Below the pieces are notes generated by a model. That model worked only from the letters and a program-made list of their open reading frames with translations, ran no database searches and had not been told where the DNA came from. The translations under genes were made by a program, and so were the position numbers. Shown one piece after another: positions 32,226 to 43,723 of a stretch of 64,000 nt of DNA. The DNA comes from Odontocerum albicorne (taxonomy: Eukaryota; Arthropoda; Insecta; Trichoptera; Odontoceridae), in assembly GCA_949825065.1 (NCBI GenBank), contig OX463852.1:20114189-20178188 (forward strand), given 5' to 3'. Each line of letters begins with the position of its first letter. Within the stretch, counting starts at the first letter, position 1.

Positions 32226-35069
32226 ACTCGCCAATTGACATATTCTTATTGCTCTTTTGATTTCTCTAATTTCCTTAAATTATATTTATAGTTCCGTTGA
32301 TTTCTCTACTTTCTCACTTTTCTGCTTTCAAAATTGGATTAACACTTTGAGACATACGAAGATGAGATTCTCAACAATGTTAACAATACTTCCTTAAAGT
32401 GTATTAACTATTGGTCTAGCAGTAAAATTCTACGGGCCAGTATGAGAACCAAGAATTAGAGATGCTAGAGCTGGGCAACGGGTCAAGTTAATCATTGTTG
32501 TAATTCGATATACCAAATAACAAGCCGTTCATGACAGTCTTTATTAGAGTCATTGGCGGCGAATAAATCCTCGTGATTAAGTGGATGAAACCCGAAGCCG
32601 ATTTTGATGTGATTTTAAAATTTTGTAATCCGTTATTTTCACACGGACCAGTGAATTATGGCCGTCTCGGTGTTATTTAGATTGTTTAGGTCGTTTTAGT
32701 AAAATTTCACTTATTGCTACTTTCTCATAAAAAATATTTATGAATAAAATATAATTTCGAATATCAATATCATTGCCAGCTCTTCCTTGTTCATTTTGTC
32801 CTTTTTTTGTCAATGTCATCTTACCTTGTAACCATCTTCTGAAAGAATTGCATCCTCCTTAGTCTGCATCCAACAGTTACTTATCTTTATCCTCGTCTAT
32901 GACTTTCCGTATTTTTTCTTACTCCCACACTTTTATCTTTCCACATAATATTTCCTCTCTTCCACTTATCAGTGACACTTTAAATTTTTAATTATATTTA
33001 AAGTTTTAATTAATGTATATCGTTAAAAACTTGCAACTTTTTCAGAGAATCACTCTGGTAGTGCATTGATTTTTTCCTACCGTTCTATATAGCTGTTTTA
33101 AAAATTATTCTGAGTCATCGAAAAATATGAATGGATATCTGATGGTATAAGGAATCACACAGACATTAAATACTTGATTCTGGGTCCTTTCAGTGATAAG
33201 AATTATAGTAGTATTATATACGAGTATAATACTATTTATTGACAAAATAAATACAACAAAATACCGGAAGACAGAAGAAGTTGAATATAAACTTTTATGA
33301 CGTATGTCGTTTAAAAGAAAAAGCTTCAATGATACGATAACGCAAATTTAAGAAATATTAAGGAATGGAGACAACAATCTCATGATAGCGTTTCATGGAA
33401 AAAAAACCCTATGGTTATGGGCAGTACCTACTTTGAATTCAATAGAAAATGAGAATAATTAAATTAAAAATCCCACTGCAAGAATCCATTGAAAACTGTC
33501 CTGAAGAGTTAGACTGAATGAAATTATCATGATTTTTTATAATATTTGTATATATAATCAATGACAAATATAGTAGGAGTTATTTAAATAATATCTATTG
33601 CGTTGAATATAGAGTGTAGGTAGTCTGAAAATATGTAGGCACTCAACGTGATTTTTAAATAGTTTTTTTATTTAATTACTATCGCGTTGTAGTCGGAATC
33701 TAAACGGGAATTGAGTGTTTTGGTCGATAGCAACCTCTTGGTTGGAAGGTAGGCACCAGGTTACAAACATAAAGATAGGATAAGGTCTAAGTGACGGTAA
33801 GTTTATAATAGTCGATACTAAAAACAACCTCGGATCTATGATTAATTTCAAACTTAGCATAATGCAAACCAATCTAAATAAGATAATGCAAAAGATAATT
33901 TTAATACTTAAACTTTAATATGAGATCACAATGGTGTATTTTAAATTAATATACCATATAACGCTTTAACAAACTTTATACATATTCTGTAATAATTCTG
34001 TCATATCGAATGCATTCATACAATGACACTCTCTTTTTCTACATAATTGATCTTACTTTTATCCTTCTTTTACTAAGTTCAAGCTTCACTTCCATGTTGA
34101 ATAGAAAATGTAAAAAAATGGACATGAAACAGAAGAAAGAATGATTCCCACCCAACATACTCGGTACCTATCATTACGAGTATGACATTTACGAGTGGTT
34201 TACACGGGCGGTGTCACTTTTCCCCGTAAACCATCCAGACCCTTGGGTTAACATTCTTCCGAACTTGGAAACTGTGAAGTTTCACTCCTAAACTGATTGA
34301 TTTATGACTCCCATGAATAATAATTTCCCCGTGGCTGCGGGCCCGCCCATTCTTCGGTCTGTGCACCGCTTCTTCTTGGATGTCGGCGAGATGACTATCA
34401 TTTCAACTACTCCTCCCCTCGACAGGGCCTAGCTGAATCTATTATAATTATTCATTCCATTAAAAAATTATATAAAATTAGAAATGTGCACAGTAATCAT
34501 GTTCAAGGGAGAATAAACACATATTACAATACATTATTTAGAATGCCCATTTTTCCATAGTTTCCTATGTTTCTCTTTCTTATCCTTGAACGAATTATTT
34601 CCTTTTAATCTACCATTGTTCTATAATGATCATTAATCATGTACGTTTTTTCTACAAAATTATTACACTACGTTCATTCCTATACTAACACTTAAAATAA
34701 TCGGATTATCAGGGTGAAGGTACTAAAGAGCGTGGCTGAGTTGCATTATTGTTTTCGGCCCCATTAATCGAGACTCCAGATTTAGAATTGCTGGAAAGGT
34801 AACTAACTATTTATAGTCGTACATGCTGGTAAAACTACCACTGGATGTAACAATTTGTACTTTTTTTTAAACAACTATATCAGAAACCGAAATAGGAAAC
34901 TTAACTTCTAAATGTGTAAGATAATGATAGTGGAAATTAAACATGGAAGATACGCTTCTTACAAACAAGGATAGGGAGTAAAATAAATCTTTGACCAAAA
35001 CATAGAGTTTGTAATTAAAGCGCTTTTTATATTTAAATTTCATAACCACTGATTATGATGAAAGTGTAA
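32226..35069. other. long stretch without recognised genes
   Basis: No coding or repeat match. 34200-34430 is somewhat GC-richer (GGCTGCGGGCCCGCCC) and may hold an unassigned retroelement scrap. Confidence 0.45.
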
Positions 35070-35150
35070 TGATCTAATTGACCTGGTAGGATACCTGTCA
35101 TTCAACTCGAGGGTTGTGGGTTCGATTCTCGTTGATTCCCGTTGTTTTAT
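35070..35150 (+). mobile_element. SINE A head
   Basis: Head GACCTGGTAGGATACCTGTC and B box GGGTTCGATTCTCGTTG; the body is cut off. Confidence 0.65.
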
Positions 35151-35214
35151 TGAAAAAATGAGTTTTCATCTTGTATACCCGTACACATGAAACCTCTTTA
35201 ATATATTGTATTCT

Positions 35215-35420
35215 CGTATTTCACATTTGTTGTAAATAGTAAAACATTGTGGGTTATTGCCAAGATTTAGTATATTTTTACCAGCCAAAAAGGTGTTAAA
35301 TAAGAATTAAGTGAAAACTAGACCGGATCTTTTTATAAAAAAAATTGGGTGGCAAAGGGAATCGAACCCGCAACCGAAGACAGAAGCCAAAGCAACTAAA
35401 CCACGAAGATCGTCTTTATC
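35215..35420 (-). mobile_element. SINE A copy, full length
   Basis: Minus strand: head GACGATCTTCGTGGTTTAG, B box GCGGGTTCGATTCCC, linker, 'GATCCGGTCTAGTTTTCAC', tail 'TTGGCTGGTAAAAATATAC' and end 'CTATTTACAACAAATGTG'. It faces the head fragment at 35070. A tail scrap in the other direction (AGGAAGAAATTACCTCGTGG) lies at 35437-35500. Confidence 0.8.
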
Positions 35421-35500
35421 TTTGTGATATATTTTGACTAGATAGGAAGAAATTACCTCGTGGCAATACACTATTTAACAAATTGTAATATCAGTCGTTA

Positions 35501-36149
35501 ATTAGGTTTACCATCCTACAAAGAGGATGATTTGTGCCAATAACAATTTGAAGTAAAAAAGACAGTTCAAGAATGTGTAAGTAACTAGTATAGTACTAAA
35601 TATTTAAGGAGTTTTGAACAGTAAATTCAGATATGTGACTATAAATTAATGGAAAAATTTGCGCGAGTAGGTGTGAAATGTTGAACGAACGGGAAACATT
35701 TACCTACATAATTCAGTCAAGCTTGTATGCGGTATGCTCACCCATTTCACATGTGAATGAAGGATTTTCTTTTATATGGATTTTATAAAGGTGGTTTTGT
35801 ATTACATATAGTAGTATATACTTATCCTACACATGACAGCACCATTCGTTTGGATAGGTTTATTTTGTTAGGTAGGTATTTTAATCTGGATATTCTTGTA
35901 GGCAGCACCTTCTTTCTACTAGACAGCTCCCAGACCTTGGACCAGCTGGTGAGAACAAAAGTGAAATACAAAGAAAAAAAGTCAATCCCACTCGATCGAT
36001 TAAGTTATCAGTCAATCCTGAGGATGCATAACAAGATTAGGTTAAGAACAATAAAAAATGCGCCAAAAATTAAAAAGGTTCGTTATAATTTTTCGACAAA
36101 ATATTTCATTTGAGGATTGCACTTTGAGAGAAATAAATAGAAGAGCAAA
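35501..36149. other. unassigned frame, otherwise featureless
   Basis: A 118-codon open frame (35757-36113) is one of the longest here but has no recognised domain. Its second half is basic (RTKVKYKEKKSIP, NKIRLRTIKNAPKIKK). Lying just upstream of a LINE scrap, it may be retroelement-derived. I do not call it a gene. Confidence 0.3.
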
Positions 36150-36345
36150 ACTAGCTTGAAGTTCCTTGGAAAGACTGATCTACAATACATTTTCAAGAGC
36201 GATTTCCCAATCTGTCTCAAACGGAAGATATTTGACATACTATATGCATTTTATCAGTACTAACATATGGATGCGAAACTTGGGCTTTTTCTGTACGAAT
36301 GATAAAAAAACTCCAGACGACATCTTGGATTGGATGAATTTAGGT
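36150..36345 (+). mobile_element. LINE fragment (IFKSDFPICLKRK block)
   Basis: With one frame change it reads TDLQYIFKSDFPICLKRKIF, then a COOH-side match to 'LTYGCETW' (QYxHMDAKLG in the other frame corresponds to LTYGCETWAF). This is the post-polymerase region of an endonuclease/RT LINE. Short and decayed. Confidence 0.55.
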
Positions 36346-36861
36346 TAATGATGATGATGGCGATGATAAGTTATTAAAATGCTCAGCCCTGGTATTCCAC
36401 TTGTTACAGTGTAAAGTATAACATTGTGTATTAAGTGAAGATGAGCAGAGAAGATGGGGCTTCCCCGGGTGAAATTGCCCTCGGATACCATCTCGGATCT
36501 CGGCCAGGGTCTTTCTCTCGTCTCAGCTCTCGCCAAAGGTTATAATACTTCACATCACTCAACCAGATTTGGCTTGGCTTGTTCCCCTTGAGAGCTAATT
36601 GGCTGCCTCGCCCCGCATTGTGTTCTCCATCATCCAAAATTGAATCTCTTTCTTGTGTATATTAAAATACGGAATCTTGATCATACGTCCTCATTTTGCA
36701 TCGAATATGTGATTCTGCGATACATAATATTATTTTATTAATGTGTTGATATTTTTTTGGTAAGAAATATAATAATAACGGTCTTGCGTATTTATTTTAG
36801 AAAGTATTCAGTATATTTAATACTATGCACACCACACATATATTTTATAATCTATCTTCAA
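36346..36861. other. GC-richer segment at 36424-36640, unassigned
   Basis: GGGGCTTCCCCGGGTG, CTCGGCCAGGG and GGCTGCCTCGCCCCGC stand out from the AT-rich flanks. Short minus frames read through this segment without a recognisable family. Confidence 0.35.
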
Positions 36862-37180
36862 TGTTGTTAAAGCTTGTTTGAGATGGTAACACTGTTATAG
36901 CTATTTTTCATACATTGTATAGTTTTATCCTCATAGTTATTAAAGGTTCTTTGAGATGGTAGTACCGTTACTGCTATTTTTCATAAATTGTATATTTTTA
37001 TCCGTAGGGTTATTAAAGTCTCTTTAAGATTGTAGCACTGTTATAACTTTTTTTCATATATTGTAGTATAGTCTTAACAGCGGTATTATTCTTTGAGATG
37101 GTTGTTCTGGTATAGTTCGTATTTACCATATATTCTAATCTGCAGTGTTGTTAGTTTCTTTAAGATGGTCATAATTTCTA
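36862..37180. repeat. degenerate 65-76 bp tandem repeat, 4-5 units
   Basis: Units begin near 36863, 36938, 37012, 37085 and 37147 with GTTRTTAAAG, CTTTGAGATGGT, CTGTTATAGC and TTTTTCATAYATTGTA. Strongly diverged. Confidence 0.7.
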
Positions 37181-37234
37181 TCACGCTAGGTCTCTATTGG
37201 TGTAGACAGAGATACTAGATCTCTACTTCATTGT

Positions 37235-37590
37235 AGCTTTGCACATACCTGTCGCATCTGTTTCCATACTCTCTTATTATAAAAGACTTTTCCCTCTTTC
37301 AGAATTTGATAAATTTTATCATGACTCGTTTTTCTAGTCTTCTTTACATTTCACGTAAATTTTTGCACTTCTTTCATTCATTCTGTGTGGCTGAACCACC
37401 TCAATATTTTTTTCTTTATTTTAAGCACTACATTTTTTTTCCTAATGTCCTCATTCCTTATTCTGTCGTACATTTTTTCCATATATTCTTCGTATCGTTC
37501 TCATTTCTACATTTATTTTATTTTAACCACTGCTCGTGCCACATCCAAGTTTCGCTTGTATATTCTAAAGCTGGGGCCTAAATGTTCCTA
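37235..37590 (-). mobile_element. LINE fragment (RIYGKN block)
   Basis: The minus strand with frameshifts reads IRRIYGKNVRQNKE, later a match to WFSHTERMNERSAKIYV (VQPHRMNERSAKIYVKC in the observed frame), and an upstream IYTSETW-like remnant. This is the C-terminal region of a LINE related to, but distinct from, LINE-R. Confidence 0.5.
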
Positions 37591-37964
37591 AAAAAAATTA
37601 AGAAACTAAAAGCTTTAAATACTTTTTAATTATGCATATAGGGTTGTCACACATGTTTTATCGTTATCTGCATTTTTGTACAGTTCCTTTTGGATCGTTG
37701 CACAGTTAAAGCTAACTTTAAATCCAAAATACCAAGAAGCTTACTTCAAAATCATAATTGCACTACTTTTCCGCAAATTTTAAGGTAGCACACAATATTT
37801 TGTAAACAGGCGTCAATATTTATTTCATTCATGGTCAATGCCAACCTCGAAACATTATTCTAAAATATTTTATGCAATAAATCAATGAACATATTATATT
37901 AAGCCTTCAAATATACTAATTATGTAGAATAATCATATATAATAAATTTATTTATTTGTAATAA
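37591..37964. other. no feature seen
   Basis: AT-rich; nothing supported. Confidence 0.4.
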
Positions 37965-38465
37965 TAAAATACACAAACGTCGAGTTTATTGCCATACGGC
38001 AAACTCTTCTAAGTGTTACACAGATTAGTGTCAATGGCTGGATGAAACGAAACAGTGTTATTTTCAAAAATAAAAGACAATCAAAACATAAAAGAAAACA
38101 AATGAAAAAAAAACAAAATATTTGCAAATATCACCAACGACTGGGCAAGGTCAAGAAAGATGGAAAAGCACAAGAAAATAGTATATAGGGAGAAATACAT
38201 CTTGTCATTCTAGAGAGATGTTATATTTTTTAAGCAGCTGATCGAAGCAATCGAAGGAGGGTGAGAGTAGAGAGCCGGTAACTGGCTCCAAAGTCTGACT
38301 ATATGGACAGTAAAGGATGGCGGGAAAAAGATGGAGCTGGAAACGCCAAAAGGCAATTGCTGCTTGAGCGTAGCGCAATTCCATGATTGTGGTGCTCAAC
38401 ATTTTCGGTGAGATATTGAGTGGCGACGGGACAGTTAAGTATGTCATATAAAAGTGACAATACAT
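37965..38465 (-). mobile_element. LINE-J copy, decayed
   Basis: Minus strand: 38205-38465 carries the LINE-J C-terminus in two frames (TVPSPLNISPKMLSTTIMEL, LRYAQAAIAFWRF, corresponding to CPAAPSYLAENFQ and ALRSNRDCLLAFP), and FDQLLKKYNIS for CFKKRLKKLL. The tail at 37968-38010 is AAGAGTTTGCCGTATGGCAA with AAACTCGACG. Most of the 3' UTR is deleted. Confidence 0.7.
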
Positions 38466-38689
38466 GGACCTCTTGGGGTTTAACTTATTTTTATCTGATA
38501 CAATGGCATTCGAAAAAAATTCAAATGTAAAAAATGTATACCCTGAAGTTTATTCTGTTATCCCGTAGCATAGAGATAACACATGTCCGCATGGTGAAAT
38601 ATCGGGGAAAACAAAAACTGGAAGAGAAAACCTTGTTTTTAATATGTAAAATATTTCTGCAAAATATTTAACCGGTATACAGATGAGCT

Positions 38690-38990
38690 TCTTTGATGAA
38701 AACATTACATTTCCATTCAGTGATATATCGTGTTTTTCCTGTTTTTCATCATCCTGTTCAATCTCCTTTTCCTTCTTCTGACCATCGATGTCCTTGTTAA
38801 ATTTGTATTTTTATTTTTCTTAGTTTTTATTATTTTGATATCATGTGATTTTTCTTTATATCAAATGAGTAAATCGTCCACATTCAACTCATCACTTTGT
38901 GAAACAATTGTATGGTTGGTTGGAAGAGATTACCACTTGGAAATAAACCCATCGAATCGTACACTAGAAATAAATTATTAAATAGATTAG
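38690..38990 (+). mobile_element. LINE-J 3' UTR and tail
   Basis: The pyrimidine-rich 3' UTR (TTTTTCCTGTTTTTCATCATCC) and the end 'GGTTGGTTGGAAGAGATTAC' with 'CTTGGAAATAAACCCATCG' and (TTAAATAG) match the main copy. The coding region is absent. Confidence 0.7.
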
Positions 38991-39287
38991 GCTTAAACAA
39001 GATGAAATATCATGCAATATGTAAGAGAAAACATAAGACCACTCATGTGAGCATGATACCACCTGAGGCTCTTAACTATTGTTCAACATATTGCCCATCG
39101 AAATATATCCATGATATCGTAAACACGTATTGGCACCACTCGCGTGGAAACGAAGTCATTGAAAAATGTTGAACGAGGGTGCAGCGCACACGAGTTGCCC
39201 CTGTGTCACCAATCCGAATTTTATTACTATGAGGAAAATTACAAGTACATACAAGACATGCATATTTTTTTATCTGTACTAGCACAA

Positions 39288-39510
39288 CTACAACCTCCGT
39301 GGCCTAGTTGGTAAGACGCCTGTCTTCCAGCCCGAAGGTTGCGGGTTCAAATCCCGCTAGAAGCCAGATATTTTTAAAAGGAATTCATATAGGATTTTAC
39401 TTAAGGCCTCTTTAACATATTTGTGGTTGGTTAAAAGAGATGGCCACGTGGCAATAAGCCCGCCATATTGTATTGTTTACAACAAAAATGTAATACAATA
39501 CAAAACAACA
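39288..39510 (+). mobile_element. SINE A, best-preserved copy
   Basis: Head CCTCCGTGGCCTAGTTGG, TAAGACGCCTGTCTTCC, B box GCGGGTTCAAATCCCGC, 'TAGAAGCCAGATATTTTT', body 'TTTTACTTAAGGCCTCTTT', tail 'TGGTTGGTTAAAAGAGATGG' and 'GTGGCAATAAGCCCGCC', end with GTAATACAATACA. The A and B boxes of a polymerase III promoter are both intact. Confidence 0.92.
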
Positions 39511-40022
39511 TTAAATACTGAGATTCAGTTAGCCTAGGGTTAACAACGCATCAGCGATATCTGACCATCGTAAAACAAATAATGTATTTATTATCAATAA
39601 AATGCAAATAAAATTGCTCTACAAATTTTTACTTATTTTTTACAACACCGAAAGTATATTTTTTTATAAATTTTGGGTCGTCAAGGGAAGACGAACTACA
39701 AAGAAATCTTTATAGATCTTCTGATGTGTGATAATAATGCATTCGACTTTAGTTGTAGTGTAATATTCATATATAATTGTGAAATTGAAATGACCTCCCA
39801 AAAATATTGTCTTAAAGTCCTTCCTAAAGTTACATACGTCACGCATATGTACGAGTTTAATACTAACAAGCAGACAATTTCACGTTACAGGAGCAGAACC
39901 GGAAAAAAGCTCTCTCACAGGGTGGTTAATCTATGACATGTGGACAATTTTTGGTGACACGCGGGTAAAAAATGTATTTAAGTCTAGTTTATTTTTGCTC
40001 AATTCCCTCAGCAAACAATAAG
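39511..40022. other. no feature seen
   Basis: An 87-codon frame (39673-39936) lacks recognisable motifs. Confidence 0.4.
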
Positions 40023-40068
40023 CAATGCAACTAAATGAACTAGTGAACTAGTTCATTTAGTTGCATTG
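40023..40068. repeat. near-perfect palindrome, 22-bp arms, 2-bp centre
   Basis: CAATGCAACTAAATGAACTA... and its exact reverse complement are separated by GA only. With the next hairpin it forms a pair of extrudable cruciforms within 101 bp. Confidence 0.95.
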
Positions 40069-40073
40069 TTCAC

Positions 40074-40123
40074 TAAGATGAACAATTTTTTTCGGTCGTT
40101 ACCGAAAAAAATTGTTCATCTTA
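40074..40123. repeat. perfect hairpin, 23-bp arms, 4-base loop
   Basis: Arms TAAGATGAACAATTTTTTTC(GGT) and the exact complement flank the loop CGTT. It starts 5 bases after the preceding palindrome. A hAT transposase relic lies about 130 bp downstream. Confidence 0.95.
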
Positions 40124-40254
40124 ATGAAAAACTCTTTCCTATCTCTAGTATAATACGAACACGTCTCTTTACATGTGAGTGAGTGAGAAAGAGATAGATT
40201 TCGATAAACGTGAGGTAGAGGGCATTTTGTGTCCCAGTGTCTTGTGAATATAAG

Positions 40255-40473
40255 TCAATGAAATAAATTGCGACCGCTATTTTAACAATGTTTGGGTCAA
40301 CGCATGTTTGCGAACAATTATTTTCGTTAATGCATTTTATCAAATCGAATGTGACAAATCGCCTTGGTCAAGATTTGACAACAGCATGTGTAGGATCAAA
40401 AGTCTCCAACTATAAACTGCGAATTAGTAAATTGACGTCAGACAAACAACAACAAAATCTCACTGAGCTGTAA
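40255..40473 (+). pseudogene. hAT-superfamily transposase C-terminal fragment
   Basis: The frame IATAILTMFGSTHVCEQLFS followed by LMHFIKSNVTNRLGQDLTTA and later ISKLTSDKQQ, ending TAA at 40471-40473, matches the C-terminal dimerisation region of hAT transposases and domesticated relatives of the Buster/GTF2IRD2 type (FGSTYxCEQxFSLM...NKS..R..LT...L....R). The upstream RNase-H-like domain is not recognisable. Only about 70 codons remain. Confidence 0.75.
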
Positions 40474-42164
40474 ATTAAAATAAATATGGTAATTTATATT
40501 TTTAGTATATTTACAATAAACCTAATTGTGTATAAAACATATTTAGATTATTTATTTTAATTTTTGTATTATTTATCTGACGCGCAAAGATTTTTTTTAA
40601 GAATTGGGCATATTATTTGACACACTTGAACACTCTGAACACCCCATCATCGATAATTCCTCCGGCAGACAGTTTACCCCCATAGGCAACCGCATTTTTC
40701 ACCTTCAATAAACATTTTCTACACCTTAATATATTTATAAAAGTCACACACATTTCCCCACTCATTTACTTATCTACATATACTATATTCATTCTTATAA
40801 TTTATTCACAATTCATTTATTTATTTTTTCATTTTTTTTTTTTTTTTTTCACCCATTCAATATAAAACAGTGTGTGACGACACAAATTTATGTATATTTG
40901 TATTTAATATTATGTATATATCATCATATTTATATATGTATTTAATCGTTTATAATTTCTCATAATCATTCATAAAATCAAAACAATTACCACAAACCTA
41001 TCCTTTCCCGATTCCCAAAAAGATCCAAAAATTTCCAATAAATATCTTAACAGTCAGAACTTATCCGATGAAGGAGTAAGGTGTCCTACCATCGGACCGA
41101 AACTCCGAACAAGCTATCCATCACTTGAGCCATCCTCAATTTATCGGGGTACAAAATGTCAAAGATGATGAATGTTTTTAATTAACACATTGACGTAAAA
41201 CAAATATATAAATAATGTTGTGTCAACTTTTATTTTCACAGCCGCTGCATACTCCGAGTCATTTTGAAAAATTATTTCACACTTTAAATAATAGCTTTAT
41301 CATTTGGCTTCGGGGGGATTTAGGGGCTTTATAAATTCCAGACGCGGCTCCTTCGGTAGCGGTTCGGAAAGCTCTTAATCATCAAGTGTTGGAGAAAACG
41401 TATTAATTAAAATAATATTTTGAATTATATCTTGTCTGTTGTAGTTGTGTGACTATTTTTTATGTTTTAATAATTGACTGTTTCGATGGGAAGAAGAATA
41501 GGCAAATGAGAATAAAGCATCATTGAAGACACGTTGTTAAGGAACTACATTAAAATTCATAGAAAATCGAGAAGAAATATTTTATATTCACTATGATGAC
41601 CTCTGCGGCATTAGAATTATAAATATCTAAATTTATCCGGAATGCTCCGAAGTTCACCTGGAGAGGAAACAAATCTTAAAAGAGATGTTACTTATGTAAA
41701 TAGCACATAACTGTCGATAATAATTTGAATAGTTCTGAGTCGTACTATAACATCAGATGTCACACTATTTTTACTTTTGATAATAAAATGGTGAGCACGT
41801 TGTGATAACTCAAGTATGAAATTGAAATTATTTATTTTTATCCACGTCTTGATATAGTGTTTAAGACATAATAGTTACGAGTGATAGTTTTATCATTCAG
41901 CTGTTTAGTTTGTGATTTTGACATTTAGCTGTATATTGACGTGTCGGGGTGATATTATGTTTGATGCGGAATTTTATTTGGAAAATTGATATCAAATTAG
42001 TTTATGAGAGTAGTACGTAGTTAAACCACTGAATAATTTTATAAAGTTCAGAAGCAATATAAAAAAATCGGCACTGATTATTCATCTAGTATTTGATCCG
42101 GTGCTTGATTTTCTTGTTCGATTCCTGATAAAAAGCCAAAAAAGGGTGAGTAAAATCTGGTAGG
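40474..42164. other. long stretch without recognised features
   Basis: Contains an 18-T run (40832-40849) and AT-rich sequence. 41060-41160 is slightly GC-richer but unassigned. Confidence 0.45.
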
Positions 42165-42335
42165 CTTATTGACATGTAGTGCCTTTGATCAACTTTAACA
42201 ATGCTTTAATAGCTCTGAAGTAAAAATCAGATTGGAAACCTTTTTTGAAATAGGTACCAACTGTAATTAAACCCCAGCCCCCGTATAGTAAGACAAATAA
42301 ACGTCGTATCAATTAGGTCACGGAGATCGTCATCT
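42165..42335 (-). mobile_element. SINE A copy
   Basis: Minus strand: head GACGATCTCCGTGACCTAATTG, damaged B box, 'GGTACCTATTTC', 'GGTTTCCAATCTGATTTTTAC', tail scrap. The 3' end is shortened. Confidence 0.7.
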
Positions 42336-42422
42336 TTCTGGTTCAATGGAAAAATTGCTTGCCTGTTTTTTCTACCATTTATACAACGGAAATGTAAGAC
42401 AGTACAATACATGTTACATATA

Positions 42423-42963
42423 TTGGGTGTTAACATAAGTTGTATCCGTTTTTTCCAAATTTCAAAATGAGCATCAAAAGTAAAACAAAATGGTAAAGGT
42501 TATACGTCATTCGAAAGGAAATTTTCTGCTCTACAAGACATTGTGTTTGCTTTTACGTTACATATATTATTTTATTTGATTACAAGCCTTAAAAATGGAA
42601 TGCTCAGTAGACGAAAGTGAGCATTTTCGACACCTCCTTCTGTTCGCATTCAATCGAGGGAATAAAGCTGCCAAAGCTGCTCGCGATATTTGCGAAGTGT
42701 ACGGTGAAGATACTTTGAATGAAATGACAGCTCGTCGAACAGAAGGAGGTGTCGAAAATGCTCATTTTCGTCTACTTGACATTCCATTTTGAAGGCTTGT
42801 AATCAAATAAAATAATATATGTAACGTAAAAGCAAACACAATATCTTGTAGAGCAGAAAATTTTCTTTCGAATGACGTATAACTTTTACCATTTTGTTTT
42901 ACTTTTCGTGCTCATTTTTAAATTTGAAAAAAAAAAACGGACACAACTTATGTTAACACCTAA
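42423..42963. mobile_element. fold-back mariner derivative with very long inverted repeats
   Basis: The arms run inward from TTGGGTGTTAACATAAGTTG (left) and TTAGGTGTTAACATAAGTTG (right, reverse complement) for about 225 bp each, with scattered mismatches; TA dinucleotides flank both ends. The arms include part of a transposase start. The loop of about 90 bp (about 42648-42736) encodes AAKAARDICEVYGEDTLNE, the first helix-turn-helix of a mariner transposase. The 65-codon frame 42595-42792 is this relic plus antisense arm. Probable origin: inverted duplication of the 5' end of a mariner. Confidence 0.9.
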
Positions 42964-43723
42964 TACAATAAACAAATATGAACGCTTCGAAAATGGCTCT
43001 ATCGAGAAATCTTAAAAATGTCATACGTAGACCAAATAAAAAAATAAAATTGTTCTAGATGGTTGTATATTTCATGTTATCTAGTATCAAAAAAAACAAT
43101 TTCGATACAGATTTATTATGGTTTTGTAGATTTTTTCGATATTTTTTTGTCACTCAATTCAGTAAATAATTTCGTTAATTATAAAAGTATATGCTGTATT
43201 TATCAAAATATATTTTGAATGTATCAAAAACATATTCTACATATATCAAAATATATTCTGCATGTATCAAAGACATATTCTGCATATTTCAAAAAAGATC
43301 TTTATTTTCTGTATTTGGAATAAAAGCTTAGTTAACACAGTCAATCTACAATTTACGTAACCAATGGAATTGAATCAATCAAGTTTTAATTATTCAAATT
43401 TATTTTTCATGAGACGAATTTTCGGTTTCACAAGTTTACAAAACACGAGTTTAAAAGATGATTGACCATTAATTTGGGAGCTGTCAGAATCCGTGCTATT
43501 TGTAACGATTTATAGAGCCCCAAATACATACTTTATACAACTACTTAGAACACAGGTACGGCACTGTGCTGTTTTTTTTTTATTGTTTTATTTCATATTT
43601 AATACAATTAAATATTCAATTCCTTTGTATGACGTGTCGTAAAATATAAAAAAATAACCTGAATGAATCAATTATTTCCCTCCTACTTGATGTGACATAT
43701 TGAGGCAATAGAGGCAACATATA
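42964..43723. other. intergenic with a short tandem repeat
   Basis: 43200-43290 contains about four diverged 20-30 bp units with TATCAAARACATATTCTGCA. Nothing else is seen. Confidence 0.6.

Noticed and set aside
35757..36113. 118-codon open frame
   Set aside because: No domain, no splice or promoter context and AT-biased composition; noted as an unassigned frame only.
39288..39365. tRNA gene
   Set aside because: A and B boxes are intact but the acceptor stem does not pair and the sequence is followed by the SINE A body; it is a SINE head.
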